From Magnaporthiopsis rhizophila (lineage: Eukaryota; Ascomycota; Sordariomycetes; Magnaporthales; Magnaporthaceae), in the NCBI GenBank assembly GCA_003049465.1, contig PYSS01000131.1, forward strand, positions 1 to 64,000: a DNA stretch of 64,000 nt. Reading direction: 5' to 3'. Below the pieces are notes generated by a model. The model made no database searches, was not told the DNA's origin, and saw nothing but the letters and a program-made list of their open reading frames with translations. A program made the position numbers and the translations under genes. Below are positions 21,399 to 32,471 of this stretch, piece after piece. Numbering within the stretch: the first letter of the stretch is position 1; every line of letters starts with the position of its first letter.

Positions 21399-22094
21399 AT
21401 GTCTCGACCGCGAACATACACGCGCACTGTTCTGTTCGCAGAGACGTTTGACTTCCCTACGCCACCCACATGGGACCGTCAGTCCATTCTTGAGGCTCGC
21501 CGGACCGTCAGCCTGTCATATTCGCCAGCCCCAGTGCCATCGCCGGCACTGACGCGAGATTCATTCCCGACGGAGCCCGCTGACTTGTGGCAGACGGGCC
21601 AGCACGACGGCGTCGCGCAGCTCATCCGTCCCATCACTCCTCTCCATCTTCAGCCAAAGTCCCCTCCTCGGAGGCCGGCTACGATGCTCTACCTGGAAAA
21701 CAAGCCTCTTCCAGCCCACCCACAACTCACGAAACCCTCGGACATGATGATCCCCGAGGAGCCCACGTGTCGCGACATGAGATCATGGTCTACCGGCCGG
21801 CAGCACCGGCGTCAGCTGAGCTCCGAGTTTGACGAAGAGGACCAGCCGCAGCAACCGGTGCAGCCGCAGCCCCAATGGTCCTGGCACGCGCCATCCCCAG
21901 AATGCCCCTGCTGCTCCTCGCACTTCACCTCTCGCTGGAGCATCGGCAGCGACGAGTCCCGCCCGCCGTCGCCCAATAGCTCCATCCACCAGCGCCTGAG
22001 GAAGATGGCCAGTTCGAGCACGCTCCGAAGCGTCCGGAGCTCCATCAGGCTGAGACTCAAGTCGGGCATTCTGCAGATGACGCGGCGGCATTGA
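21399..22094 (+). CDS. Hypothetical Ser/Pro-rich protein, single exon
   Basis: The ATG at 21399 follows an A-rich leader (AAAAAGGCAGA) and opens 231 codons without introns. The protein starts MSRPRTYTRTVLFAETFDFP, is rich in Pro, Ser and Gln, and has a CPCCSSHF cysteine cluster around residue 168. It ends in a basic, amphipathic C-terminus (LRKMASSSTLRSVRSSIRLR) that could bind membranes or nucleic acid. No domain is recognised. Codon use, the leader and the absence of frame breaks favour a real gene over chance. A T14 tract and AT-rich words at 22140-22200 may mark the 3' end. Confidence 0.65.
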   Translation: MSRPRTYTRTVLFAETFDFPTPPTWDRQSILEARRTVSLSYSPAPVPSPALTRDSFPTEPADLWQTGQHDGVAQLIRPITPLHLQPKSPPRRPATMLYLENKPLPAHPQLTKPSDMMIPEEPTCRDMRSWSTGRQHRRQLSSEFDEEDQPQQPVQPQPQWSWHAPSPECPCCSSHFTSRWSIGSDESRPPSPNSSIHQRLRKMASSSTLRSVRSSIRLRLKSGILQMTRRH

Positions 22095-25000
22095 TCGCTT
22101 CGGCTTTGCTATCGTCATACTCTCTGTCGCCGGGCCTCTGCCTGTTTTTTTTTTTTTTTATCATCCCTGTTTTACCACCCCATACACCTTTACTTAACTT
22201 AACGACCGACCGCCCTGACGAACGCACGAACATGCATCCCGAACAAAAGCATTCTCCTCGCCTTTACTTATGAACTTAACCCACCCCGCAATGATTCCCC
22301 AATTCCTATTTTCTGATCTCTATTCGGCCCCTCCTGTCCGCCCAAAACCTCTGGAGGTCGGTGACTCGTCTCACCCTGGTTGGGAAGATGCAAAACTCTA
22401 TAACCCTTTTTCTTATGTCAACCCTCATATCTCGCTTTGATGCTTTTCGCCGCTGCGCTGCAACTCTGTTTGTCCGACTGTGGAGCGCCAGCATGCTGGC
22501 CTGGGGACTTTGGGAGGCCTTTTTCAGCGACTCTGCTGTGTCAGGTTGGGCACCGCCGCAGGACAGGGCCCTGCTTGTTTGTTCTGCAATTAGTACATAG
22601 AACCGAAAACGGAGAGAGAACACATAGGTGTGCATAAAAGTCTAATCGACGTGATTCATTCACCGTGTGACCCAGCCATGCATGGTCCATCCTTGAGGAC
22701 TAGCGAACCTACCGTCATCACCTACAAACATCCGGCAGCGTCATCGCGATTTACAAAGATCATAATGTCACGCCAAATAACAGATGTACATCATTCCAGG
22801 ATCATGGATTTTTATCCGAACGTTCAAGCCGGAACAATCCACCGCCCACCAAGGAGCCATCGTATGCGCACGCACTAGGTTCTGCAAACCAACGCTTAGC
22901 GGGGAGCAGGAGATAACGCATACTCCTCAGCAACTGGGACATGGTCAGCGATAACGCGTCACGCAAACTACACCAAGATACGCAGGCATCGGGAGCGCAG
23001 GTCAACCCCACACTTCCCCTCGCCTCGGCGTCTCATCGTCGACTTCTAGTCTCCGGCCTAGAAACGTGTAGCACGATCGCATCTCTTAAGCGAGGGGATT
23101 TATTTCCCGTGGTCGCGATCGCGTCGCACAAGCCTGATCCTTCAAGATCCTAGTGCGCTTGGCTCCGCTCGGGCATTTCCCAAGAAAACTGTGAAACCTG
23201 GGGCCAGATCCTATATCTAGAAGCCCACTAGAACAAATCTCAAACCACGGCTCAGCCTTGCGCAAAGGCCCTTCGGGGACGCCGGAGGATCGATCTGTTA
23301 CCCCCGTGGATACACGCGATACGGTGCCGTCAGTCCGGCTTAGCTCGGCCGTTGTAGAGCCGGGCCGTTTATGGCGCGGTAAGCAATAAGGACACGCCAG
23401 AGCCCGACTACCGGCGCTCCGGACTATAACATTTCAAAACTGTCAGGTGCTTCAACCGGAGACGTCGAAGGAACGACGGCATTCTGGAAAATCTGTGGAA
23501 GTCCTCGCGATTTGGCACCCGCCTGCCAATCCGTTCCACGAAGACGCCAACGGCTCCTACTTGGACAGGAAATGGTGTAGGAATCCGTAGTCATTTGTCG
23601 TAGATAGTCCGCCGCACAATCTCATAGAGGCCACCCACTCGAGACTCTCCTCATAAAATACGAAACAGATCCTTTCGAATGAGCTGAACTCGTAAGGCCA
23701 CATCCGCCCTATCTGTATCCGTTCCGAGTTGCGATGACACTAGCGATCCGCACTTTCTCACGCGAGCGAGGGCTGTTCTAGCGAGCAAGGGAACAAACAG
23801 CTGTTTCGTATTACCACACTCTCCCTATCCCCCAGGCCCCCATCAGGACATTCCCACGAGTTTCTTACCAACTAGGTGAATACCGCGGGCTTGAATCCTT
23901 ACTCTCGCCCCCCCAGAGTCGATCAAACCTGCAACGTAATGTCTTTTCGACTTGGACTCTTTTGGCCGAGTTCATGTTGTATGCCCTGACAACCTACACG
24001 AATCGCCGTCATTGATATTCGAGGGACACTACACGTGAGCGCGGGCTTTGCAGCTGGTGTACCCTCCTACAGGGCGCGTGGTTGTATGTCCTCACGGCAG
24101 CATGATGAAGCTGTCCGCGGTATGATAAGGACCAGAGTAACCGACCCTTTTCGCAAGCTTGAAAGCATGTTAGAGACAGACACATTACATGGTCCCGTCA
24201 CGAAGCAAGTCCCGCTCGGATCTTTGACGGAGGATAAGCCCTGGACTTTCTTGTCTCAGCGGCTGTCGTCTGCCGGCCTGCCCCGTGACGGAAACTTAAT
24301 TGTGGATTGACCTTGCCCGGAGCCGCGAGCAAACAAAGCTCAAAAGCTTGATTCAACCTCTGTCTGAACCGCCAAGAATAGGAAACCCGAAACCCGGCCG
24401 GCAAATCCCATGCTGGGCGTTTATGTCAACGTCTTGGTGCGCCATGCGGGCACGCTTCGCGTCTATCGACAGGCGTAGCTCACGGTCAAGGTTGATATTG
24501 TTTGTTCACTAAGCCGAGGATGTGGAGGGAAATGTTGTCGATACCAGCCACCCCTCTCCCACAGCATCGTCACCTGCGGCAGCGCCTTTTCTCATAGACA
24601 TGCTCTCTTGTCACCTTCGCGCGGCCGTTTCCCAGGGCGTTTTTGTGATTTCTGGATACTCCCCACACTACGGACTGGTTATACCTACCTAAAGAGGGCG
24701 GGCACGAAATCAATTGCCACGGACAAAAAGCGATGGCGCCAACCTCGGCGCATTTAGGCGGGTTGCTGATGGATCTAAGGCGGGAATTCTCCGTTTTAGG
24801 TTGTGCTTTCTCGGTCCGCCTATGTGATGGGTCTAGGTCTAGAACGCCAAAAATTTTAGTGGCCCCCCGGTTTCCTCTACGTGCTTCTTTTGCGGGCTGC
24901 CGGCGGAGAGCTGTCCGCAAGCGATCCTCGGTGGCCTCCGTTGGAAAACTTTTCCTCTTTTCCCCTTTCTCCTCCCCGTGTCTCCTGGTCAGTAAGTGGA

Positions 25001-27112
25001 TTCAGGGATGGAGCTGGTGCCTGGCGATCCCGACCAGGAAAATCTCGACCAGGGCCCTAAAAGCAAACGTGCAGGTGGGTGCTGGATACGGTGTGGAGCT
25101 CTTGAGTCGGGGATGGACTCGAGAAGAAAAGAAAGAAAAAAAAACCCCCCCGCACGTGTGACGCATTACCCACTAGGAAATGACGCCGGGCAAAGAGGCG
25201 AGGGGGCTAAGGGGAATGGACCGAGGAACAACCTAAGATGCGAAAAATTGCACCTCGCTTCAACCGTGCGCGCAGCTTGGCGGTGTCATGTATCGAGTAA
25301 TATGTAGGTAAACATTCGGGATTTGAACTTGGCCGTGGATCATGATAGTCATCGCTTCTTAACCAGACTGAAGAGGGGTTACGTGAAGCAATCTCAAAAG
25401 TCAGGTAGCACTGCTGCACCACAATTGATCATGCCAAGTTTCGGCAAAGCCCGCCCTCGCCCAGTCTTGCTGGCACAAACTCGGCACAGCGGGCTGTGGC
25501 CATATCTGGCGCGCTCCAGGTGCCATTCCGCGCTTGGCGAGCACAGGTGACATGCACTGCCCACTGAATGGCGCGAGCAGCTGCTCTTATTTCCATCCAC
25601 TTGTGTGCCGCGCTTGCACTGTTGGCCCAGGTTTTTTTGCGCGTGGGTGAGTCGGTTGGCTGCGGTGGCCTGTGGGCTGATGCTATTACATAACGTCAAC
25701 CGCCTCCTTAGCGCGAGTTACGCAGAAAAAGCTTCTTCCGTGTTGGCAGTCAGACCACTTTCGATCTCCGATCTGGCTGCTGGCCGGCCGATGTCCTGAT
25801 CTCGGGAAGCCGAACTTAATGTCGCACGGGTTTCGTCCGATACCTACAGTACTTACGTTACACTGTGCGAAACTTATGTACCCTACCATAGAGGTGGTTA
25901 TATGTTTCACATTAATCAAAAGCATCGCGATCTGCCGCGTGACGTCGACGGCACGGTCTTCGTAGATCTAATGGTTCAGCTCGTCGCTTGCAGGATGTGG
26001 CTTGCGCAGGCAAGATCCCGTGAATGCGGGGTAGAATGTAGCGTGAGACCGGCCATTAAAGCGCCGTCATAATGACTGGACAAAACTTGGACATCGCGCT
26101 TGAGAGTTCGTTGGTTCGATATAATGAGCGATGCGGGGCTTGAAGCTCGAAGGACAAAGCGGGTTGGGCCAGGGAAAACGAACTCGAAAGTATACGGGAA
26201 AGTGAAAAGAAAAGAAAGGCAAGGGAAGTGGTATTATTGCTAGATGAGTGCACCGTTGATACGACATGTAGGATCCGACCGACCTTGTCGTGGCGGGCTT
26301 GACTAGCCCAAAAGATTCGCAACGGAGTAATCAACGTCCATAGGGGAGAGGCGGGCGGCGCTGCCGTGGGTAGGCCAGGCCGGCAAGGCAGTGCGGGACT
26401 GCCGAAATATCTCCAAGGGGGTTGCATGACAAAACCCGTTGACGACTCGGTTGATGTGTGCATGCAGACCGCCCATCGCATTTTTTCATGGTCCCATTCC
26501 GCTCCGTGCTCATTTTCCCATCTGCTCACCAATGCGGCTTCGGAAGGAACCTAAACACAAGCATTGACAAGCCATTATGTGGAGTGAGAGGACGCATGGC
26601 GGGCGCCAAACCAACAATGCAAGCCGCCCAGAGTGGAGGGGCTTGGAAAGAGCTTGGCACGCACCCACCCACAGTGCTCGCCCCAGCAGTGGAGCTGTGA
26701 AAACTTCAATCTTATTCCCGGCCCTGATCGATTCCCAGTCGTTGTCCAGGCCTGGGCCAGCTGACCCACAGCCGCTCTCGTGACGCAATTGCGAGCCACA
26801 ACGGCAGTCGCCGTCTGGCGCGACTCCAAGTCCTTCTGACTGAGGAAGCCGCGCCGTCGTCCGATCAGCCCTTTCGATTCCCGCGCGGGCTCTCCTCCGC
26901 AGTGCTACTATACCCAAGGTCAGTGGTGCTGTGTTTGCGGACCTGTGTTCGGGGCTGGCGGAGCAGAGGATGGAATTGCCCCTTTTGATTCAATGCTTCA
27001 ATGGCCGACGTTGGCCGCCAGGTCCTCCCAGCCAGCGCTTAAAATGGTCAGATCGACGACTGGAGTTGACGGCGTCAGTGGCGGCCAGGTGGTCAGGGAT
27101 AGACCCAGAATT

Positions 27113-27115
<3 letters not shown>
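22095..27115. other. Gene-poor 5 kb stretch
   Basis: No gene is supported. 23150-24030 has no open frame of 60 codons at all. Minus-strand sequence near 25270-25380 has A- and B-box-like words (TCAGTCTGGTTAAG and AAGTTCAAATCC) reminiscent of a decayed tRNA, but stems do not pair well. Everything else appears to be degraded unique sequence. Confidence 0.5.
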
Positions 27116-27155
<40 letters not shown>

Positions 27156-27167
27156 CGCNNNNNNNNN

Positions 27168-27203
<36 letters not shown>
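27116..27203. other. Assembly gap flanked by poly-T runs
   Basis: A run of 40 T (27116-27155) is followed by CGC, nine N (27159-27167) and 36 more T (27168-27203). The gap is a scaffold join at a homopolymer, so true length and content are unknown. Confidence 0.97.
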
Positions 27204-28303
27204 CGTCATCCCCGCGCAGCGCCCCTGAGTGCCCAACACAGGGCGCAGTCCGCCGCCAGTCAGCACTGAGCTGGCCACCCATGCCCAGCCGCAAACGGCC
27301 GCCCGGGCGTACGTGCCGCTGAGCACTCAATTCTTTTAGCGGGCCGCCTTGCTGGATGATGCGCGACCGCCAGGGGTCCCCCGAGCCATCAAGTAATTGT
27401 TTGTCATAGAAAACGACGGTGGGACGAACTGCATGGATCACGAGGCAGGGCAACGAACATGTATATTTGGAGAGCTTTACATATATGGAAGAGGCGCCGC
27501 TCTGTCGCCTCGCATGGGAAACCATTATGAGTCTTCAAACCTAGATTCTTGAATCTTTGCCAACCAGAAAAGTCCTTTACACGGCCATCCAGACGACGCA
27601 GCACCTCCGCTTCCACACACGTAACTCGCCTCAAAGCCAAAAAAGCCCATTCGAGACGCCGGCTTACACCAAACCAGCTCGACTCCCGAGTTTGCGCCCC
27701 TCGTCGATAAACTCCAGCCAAGCACCACTCGCAGACCTCGATCACCCAGCCGTCAAGCGGTGTCACGGTATCTCACTCCACCAAACCGAAAGCCGACTCT
27801 CAACCGACGCCGGCTCGAACTCTTTTTCACTCCCAAATAAGAACTGGCGGCATTGTCAGCTTCTCGAGGCTACCTGTCGTGTGCCCGAGTTCGCCCCGCT
27901 GTTCGCAGACAGCCAACAACACCACATAGCTTCCCGCCAGGCAGCCCGGCCGGAGAAGCGCATTTCAGGACAAAAAGCAGCTGTTTTTTTTCCCCACACA
28001 CCACCCAAAAACAGGGCCGACAGGGGGCTTTGCTGCAGCACAACATCAGTGGCGCTACTCACACCACATCACAAGACCAGCCGGTAGCCGAACCTTTTTT
28101 CTGGCAGCACCCTAGTTCAAAGCCCGACCCCGCGCACGGCTCAATAGCGTGACACCCACAAGCGCTGCGCCGCTGCACCCCGGCTTGCTTTGAACCAGAT
28201 CCCGTCGCATCGGCTGCCGTGCTCTTGCCAAGGCCGGCAGGCAGACGGAGGAGCCAGGAGGGAGGAAGAAAAAACAACGGAGGGAAACAAAGAAGCACAG
28301 AAA
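27204..28303. other. Intergenic / promoter of arrestin gene
   Basis: No supported gene. The short plus-strand frame at 27557-28087 has no recognisable content. The A-rich stretch directly before 28304 fits a 5' untranslated leader. Confidence 0.5.
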
Positions 28304-30046
28304 ATGCCACACAGAGTGGCAAATTTCCTGCGAGCCTCGACAAGCACGCTTGAGAGCCAGATCTTCAAGAAGAGTTCGGACAAGAACGGCACAACACAGC
28401 CGCGCAGGCAAAAGTCGCCCAGCAGCAAGCCGTCGAGGAGCTCGGAGCGTATCTTCTCGTATGAGTCCTCGACAGAGGAGGGCGCGGACGAGTCGCACCC
28501 CTCCGCCGGGAAGATGGCGCCCGACAGACACGAATCGCCCGGCGAGACCCATCACAGCCACCACAGGCTATCCTTCCCCGGATTCGCCCATCTCGGCAGG
28601 GGCAGCAAGGACTCGCCGTCGAGCCACGGCGCCTCGCTCGATCTTGTTGTCGAGTCTCCGCCCATCGTCTTCCACGGCGACACCGAGACTAGCACGGGCG
28701 CCCTGGTCTCGGGTCAGCTGCTGCTGCAGGTCAAGGAGGACGGCCTGCCCCTAGAGTCATTCAACGCGACCCTCAACATCCATGTCACACAGAAGAAACC
28801 CTTCACCCCACATTGCCACGACTGCACACACCAATACACTGAGCTGCAGTCATGGTCGTTCCTAAAGGCCCCATTGGTCATGACCAAGGGTGAGTTTTCC
28901 CCCTGGCGAGCGTCGTCTTAATTTTGCGGTGCTTGGCTGGCAATCCTGTTGTGCTTTCTCCGGAGGTCAGGTGCCGTGTTGAATCCTGGGTTAGACCCCG
29001 CCGCTAACACGCCATTTCGCTCCACTTTCATAGGGATGCACCAGTTCCCCTTTTCTGTCCTGCTCGGCGGCCACCTCCCCGCCACGCTCGACAACCCGCT
29101 GATGAGCATAGCGTACGAGCTCAAGGCCGAGGCCGTCCCCAAGACGGGCCACGGCCTCACCATGAAGCTTGACAAGGTGTTTGAGGTCAAGCGCTCGCTG
29201 CCCACGCACGAGACCCCGCACCACTCCCTGCGCGTCTTCCCGCCCACCAACATCAAGGCCAGCGTGCACTTCCCCCAGGTCATCCACCCGACCGGTGCCA
29301 ACACCCTGACTCTGCGCCTGGACGGCATCGCCCGCCCTAACGAGAAGAACGGCACCATCGAATTCTGGAAGCTCAAGAAACTCACCTGGCGCATCGAGGA
29401 GAAGGCCAAGACGGTCGCGCCCGCGTGTGAGAAGCACACCCCCAAGGAGCTGGACGCCGCGGGGGCGTCGAGCGGCGCGCAGCCCAAGAAGGGCTTCCAG
29501 AGGACCGACATGCGCGTCATCGGTGAGAAGACGCTGTTCAGCGGCTGGAAGAGTAATTACGACTCCACCGAGGACGCCTCGGTCGACCTGGAGCTCGAGT
29601 ACGGCGTCGGCAAGAACTTTGGCCTCGACCCGGACGCCAGCCCCAAGGACAAGCGCCGGCACGCGTGCGACGCCAGGAGCGCCGACGGCTCCGAGGTGAC
29701 GCACCAGCTCATGGTCGAGATGGTCGTGTCGCAGGAGTGGGCGCCCGCCGGCCGCCCCTCGCTCGTCACCCAGACGGGCGTCGGCCGCATCCTGCGCATG
29801 CACTTTGCCACCCTCGTCACCGAGCGCGCCGGCCTGGGCATCTCGTGGGACAACGAGGCGCCCCCCGTCTACCAGGACGTCCCGCCCAGCCCGCCTGCCT
29901 ACGCCGGCGCCCGCGTCGGCCATGGCACCCTCGAGGAGTTTGAGTTCTCCATGCTCAACGAGAACGAGGCCCCCCCGCCACCAAGGTGGTCGCCGAGCCC
30001 GGTCATGAGTCCTGTCCTGGACGGGCCGAGGCAAGAGTTTCTATGA
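28304..30046 (+). CDS. Arrestin-domain adaptor, Ldb19/ART1-like
   Basis: Exons 28304-28889 and 29034-30046 (144 bp intron, GTGAGT to TCATAG) give 532 residues. An N-terminal Ser-rich, Lys-rich region of about 110 residues precedes the arrestin N-like fold, starting near LDLVVESPPIVFHGDTETST and continuing GQLLLQVKEDGLPLESFNATL. After a CxxC-type pair (CHDC) and a WSFLKAP turn, the second part has FPFSVLLGGHLPATLDNPL, IAYELKAEA, RLDGIARPNEKNGTIEFW and WRIEEKAKT. This is the Ldb19/Art1 arrangement. Two PY motifs, PPVY (about 471-474) and PPAY (about 481-484), are the expected docking sites for WW domains of the HECT ligase Rsp5/Nedd4. Family role: recruits the ligase to plasma-membrane transporters for ubiquitination and endocytosis. 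Serines near the N-terminus are likely phosphorylation targets (inference). Confidence 0.9.
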
Positions 30047-30911
30047 GGGCCATCTCAAAGCCTCATTCTATTACAAAAATGGTGGTGGGAGATGACGACG
30101 ATTGACGAACACAAATCCCTTAATCCTTAAAAACTAAGCCTACCTCTTTTTATTTCATAGTTATACGTGGCGCATCATATGGAACATCTCCCGCCAGGAT
30201 ACCCGGGAGACGCGGACTGTATACCATATTTATAAGAATCATTCTCTTATCGCAATATACCCCCTTGATTATTCTTTTGATTTGTTTCTTTATAATGAGG
30301 ACGCTGGAGGCGGTATCATCGGGCACAGGCGCGGCAGAGCTGGCACAAAGAGCAGCAGCAGCCTCTCGCGGGGAGTTTGGGCAATCATAGGGGATGTCAG
30401 GAAAGGCGCACATCTGAATTCTGGAAATAATTTCATCTCAATGAACAACCGCTTTCTCGGCGAACCTCTTCCAAATGAGCTATCCACGCATACCCCTTGC
30501 ACTTCCCCATGTGCTGTAAACTTGAGGCCAACGAGCGTTCTAATAGCCTCGCACGGCCTCAGTTGTAGACGAGAGGAATGATTGGATGAGAAAAGCTATA
30601 TCTTTAAGAGTATGAGGCGCTAATCTCGGCCCGCTTTCATCTAAACCGATCACATTGATCACGCGGGCGAGCTGTTATTAAACTCTCGGCTCTGGCCGCT
30701 GACGCCTAGGTTGTTTTCTTGGGAGCTGGCGGGACGTTGAGTCGGGTAAAAGAGACCAGACGGCAAAGTGTGAGCTGGTTTGGTGGTCAAGACCAAGGAG
30801 CGGATGTAGAAATACATGGCCCAGGGGGCATCTGACGGAGCAGACCCCTGAGTTCTGGGGGTATATGTGCGGTATTATTTTACAAATATGTTTAACATGC
30901 CATGGTACGGC
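30047..30911. other. Convergent intergenic region
   Basis: Lies between the 3' ends of the arrestin gene (plus) and the NDUFAF6-like gene (minus). Nothing coding is supported. Confidence 0.6.
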
Positions 30912-32063
30912 CTATATTTGCTGCTTCTGCAGCGCTCTCCAGATGCTCCAAGGTAGCTTCCAGCTCGGGCGAACATTAAAGGGGTCAAAGTTCTGCTTCT
31001 CCAGGCGCTGCAAAAAGTCAGCCGCCGGCACCGCCTCCAGCAGCGCGCCGAAGCCCCGCCGGAGATCCTCCGCGACAGGATCGCCAACCACACCCGCAAC
31101 CCCTGGCTGCTGCATGCGAGGCCCTTGATCCTCGTCGTAGACATGCTCGGCCTCGCCCGCGTGCTCGTAGTCGTGACCGGCACCCTTGCCGGCCCGCAGG
31201 TTCTTGAGCATCTCGCGGGCCGTGATGAGGTGGTCGTTTGCGCGCGTGGCCACCTCGAAGACGGCATCCTGCAGGCCCGGGGCCTGCGGGCCCTTGCGGA
31301 AGACGTCTTCCTCCCGCACGCCCGCGCGCGCCATGACGTCGAGCGGGAGCAGCAACGCCTGCTGCTGACCTCCGCCTCCGCCTCCACCGCTACCTAGGGG
31401 CGTCTGGACGGGCGCGCGGGGCGCGGCGAGGACGGGGATGCCGCGCAGGACGGCGACGATTCCGCAGGCCTTGCCGATGTGGCTGGCCAGGTGGTCGAGG
31501 TGCAGGGAGCGCAGCGGTGCGGCGGCCAGGACGGCGTACGTCAGCGTTGCGTACGTGTTCTCGCCGTACTCCTCGAGCGCGGCCAGCGACGCGAAGGGCC
31601 GGTTGTCTATGTGCAGCTCGCGCGTGCCGACCAGGCGCTGGACCCAGAACCTGATGGACGAAGACGGGGCCGCGCCGCCTGCGCGCCGGGACAGGTCCGA
31701 CAGGGCGCGGTGCAGCAGGATGCAGATGGGCTCGCGCGGCGGCTTGCCCGCAAAGGTGCCGTTGATGCTGTCGCGCCAGAACTGGATGCGCATGCGCCCG
31801 AGCAGCGGCGTCGATACCGTCTCGGGCAGCCGCGCGAGCTCGAGGTTCAGCGCCCGCAGCGCATCGTATGCGTCCTGGGACGGCCGCGGCACGAAGCGGC
31901 GGATGAGGTAGGCCTCGTAGTCGCCGGCGCGGAGCTGGTTCTGGCAGTAGGCGCGCGCCTTGTCGACATCGGCCTCGGTGACGATGCCCCGGCGCCGGGG
32001 GGCGGAGTTTAAGCTGGCGTTGCCCCGGCGCACGGCGGCTCGAGCTGCTCGGGTTCGGAGCAT
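30912..32063 (-). CDS. NDUFAF6: NDUFAF6-like mitochondrial complex I assembly factor
   Basis: Single exon of 383 residues. The Arg/Ala-rich, acid-poor N-terminus (MLRTRAARAAVRRGN...) is a typical mitochondrial presequence. The rest is a squalene/phytoene-synthase-like helical fold: VDKARAYCQNQLRAGDYEAY, YDALRALNLELARLPE, MRIQFWRDSINGTF, REPICILLHRAL, SSIRFWVQRLV, GENTYATLTYAVLAA and HIGKACGIVAVLRGIP. The end is FDPFNVRPSWKLPWSIWRAL. The two DxxxD metal-binding motifs of true prenyl synthases are not preserved, as expected for this non-enzymatic family needed for complex I biogenesis. A lineage-specific low-complexity insert (a run of Gly then Gln, about residues 235-245) lies between helices. 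It is divergently arranged with RAD5, with 408 bp between start codons. Confidence 0.9.
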   Translation of the reverse strand: MLRTRAARAAVRRGNASLNSAPRRRGIVTEADVDKARAYCQNQLRAGDYEAYLIRRFVPRPSQDAYDALRALNLELARLPETVSTPLLGRMRIQFWRDSINGTFAGKPPREPICILLHRALSDLSRRAGGAAPSSSIRFWVQRLVGTRELHIDNRPFASLAALEEYGENTYATLTYAVLAAAPLRSLHLDHLASHIGKACGIVAVLRGIPVLAAPRAPVQTPLGSGGGGGGGQQQALLLPLDVMARAGVREEDVFRKGPQAPGLQDAVFEVATRANDHLITAREMLKNLRAGKGAGHDYEHAGEAEHVYDEDQGPRMQQPGVAGVVGDPVAEDLRRGFGALLEAVPAADFLQRLEKQNFDPFNVRPSWKLPWSIWRALQKQQI

Positions 32064-32471
32064 TGTACTCTCTGCTGTTGTGGCAGGGAGAGACGCAGGT
32101 ACTCAAGGAGTGAGCGGTTCCATCTTCAGTGCATGGTCCAGGTCCCTGGCCACCTAGATTGATATCGGTCCAATTGCTCTCACCAGTTGAGAGAGATTCT
32201 CCTGCACGCTCTTTTTTTTGTCTCCTTCAGTGACGATGACGAAATCCCGAACGCGGCATAGCGCTTGGTGGGGTGGAGTTCCTGCTGCGATTGCCGCCAC
32301 CACTTAAACGCGATCAGGTGACAGCGCTTCCTGAACGCGTCGCTAGTGGCGGCTGTCGCGTTCCAGGGGGTGCAAATCCATCAATCCCAGGACACGATTT
32401 GGCTCAGTCTCTTTCGACAGTGCGTCGCCGTCGACTGCTCCGAGACATTAAGCCATCTCCCGGCACCCACA
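32064..32471. promoter_or_regulatory. Divergent intergenic region NDUFAF6-like / RAD5
   Basis: 408 bp separate the two start codons, so both promoters must lie here and may share elements. No specific factor site is claimed. A short T-rich run occurs at about 32210-32220. Confidence 0.5.

Noticed and set aside
20354..21451. 365-codon plus-strand frame upstream of the 21399 gene
   Set aside because: It overlaps the leader and the start of the better-supported gene in another frame, has no protein-like pattern and no motif.
25270..25380. tRNA-like A and B boxes on the minus strand
   Set aside because: TCAGTCTGGTTAAG and AAGTTCAAATCC are at a plausible spacing, but the acceptor, anticodon and T stems do not pair. 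At best a decayed tRNA.
28991..30034. 347-codon minus-strand frame
   Set aside because: Antisense shadow of the arrestin gene; Arg/Gly/Ala/Leu-rich noise.
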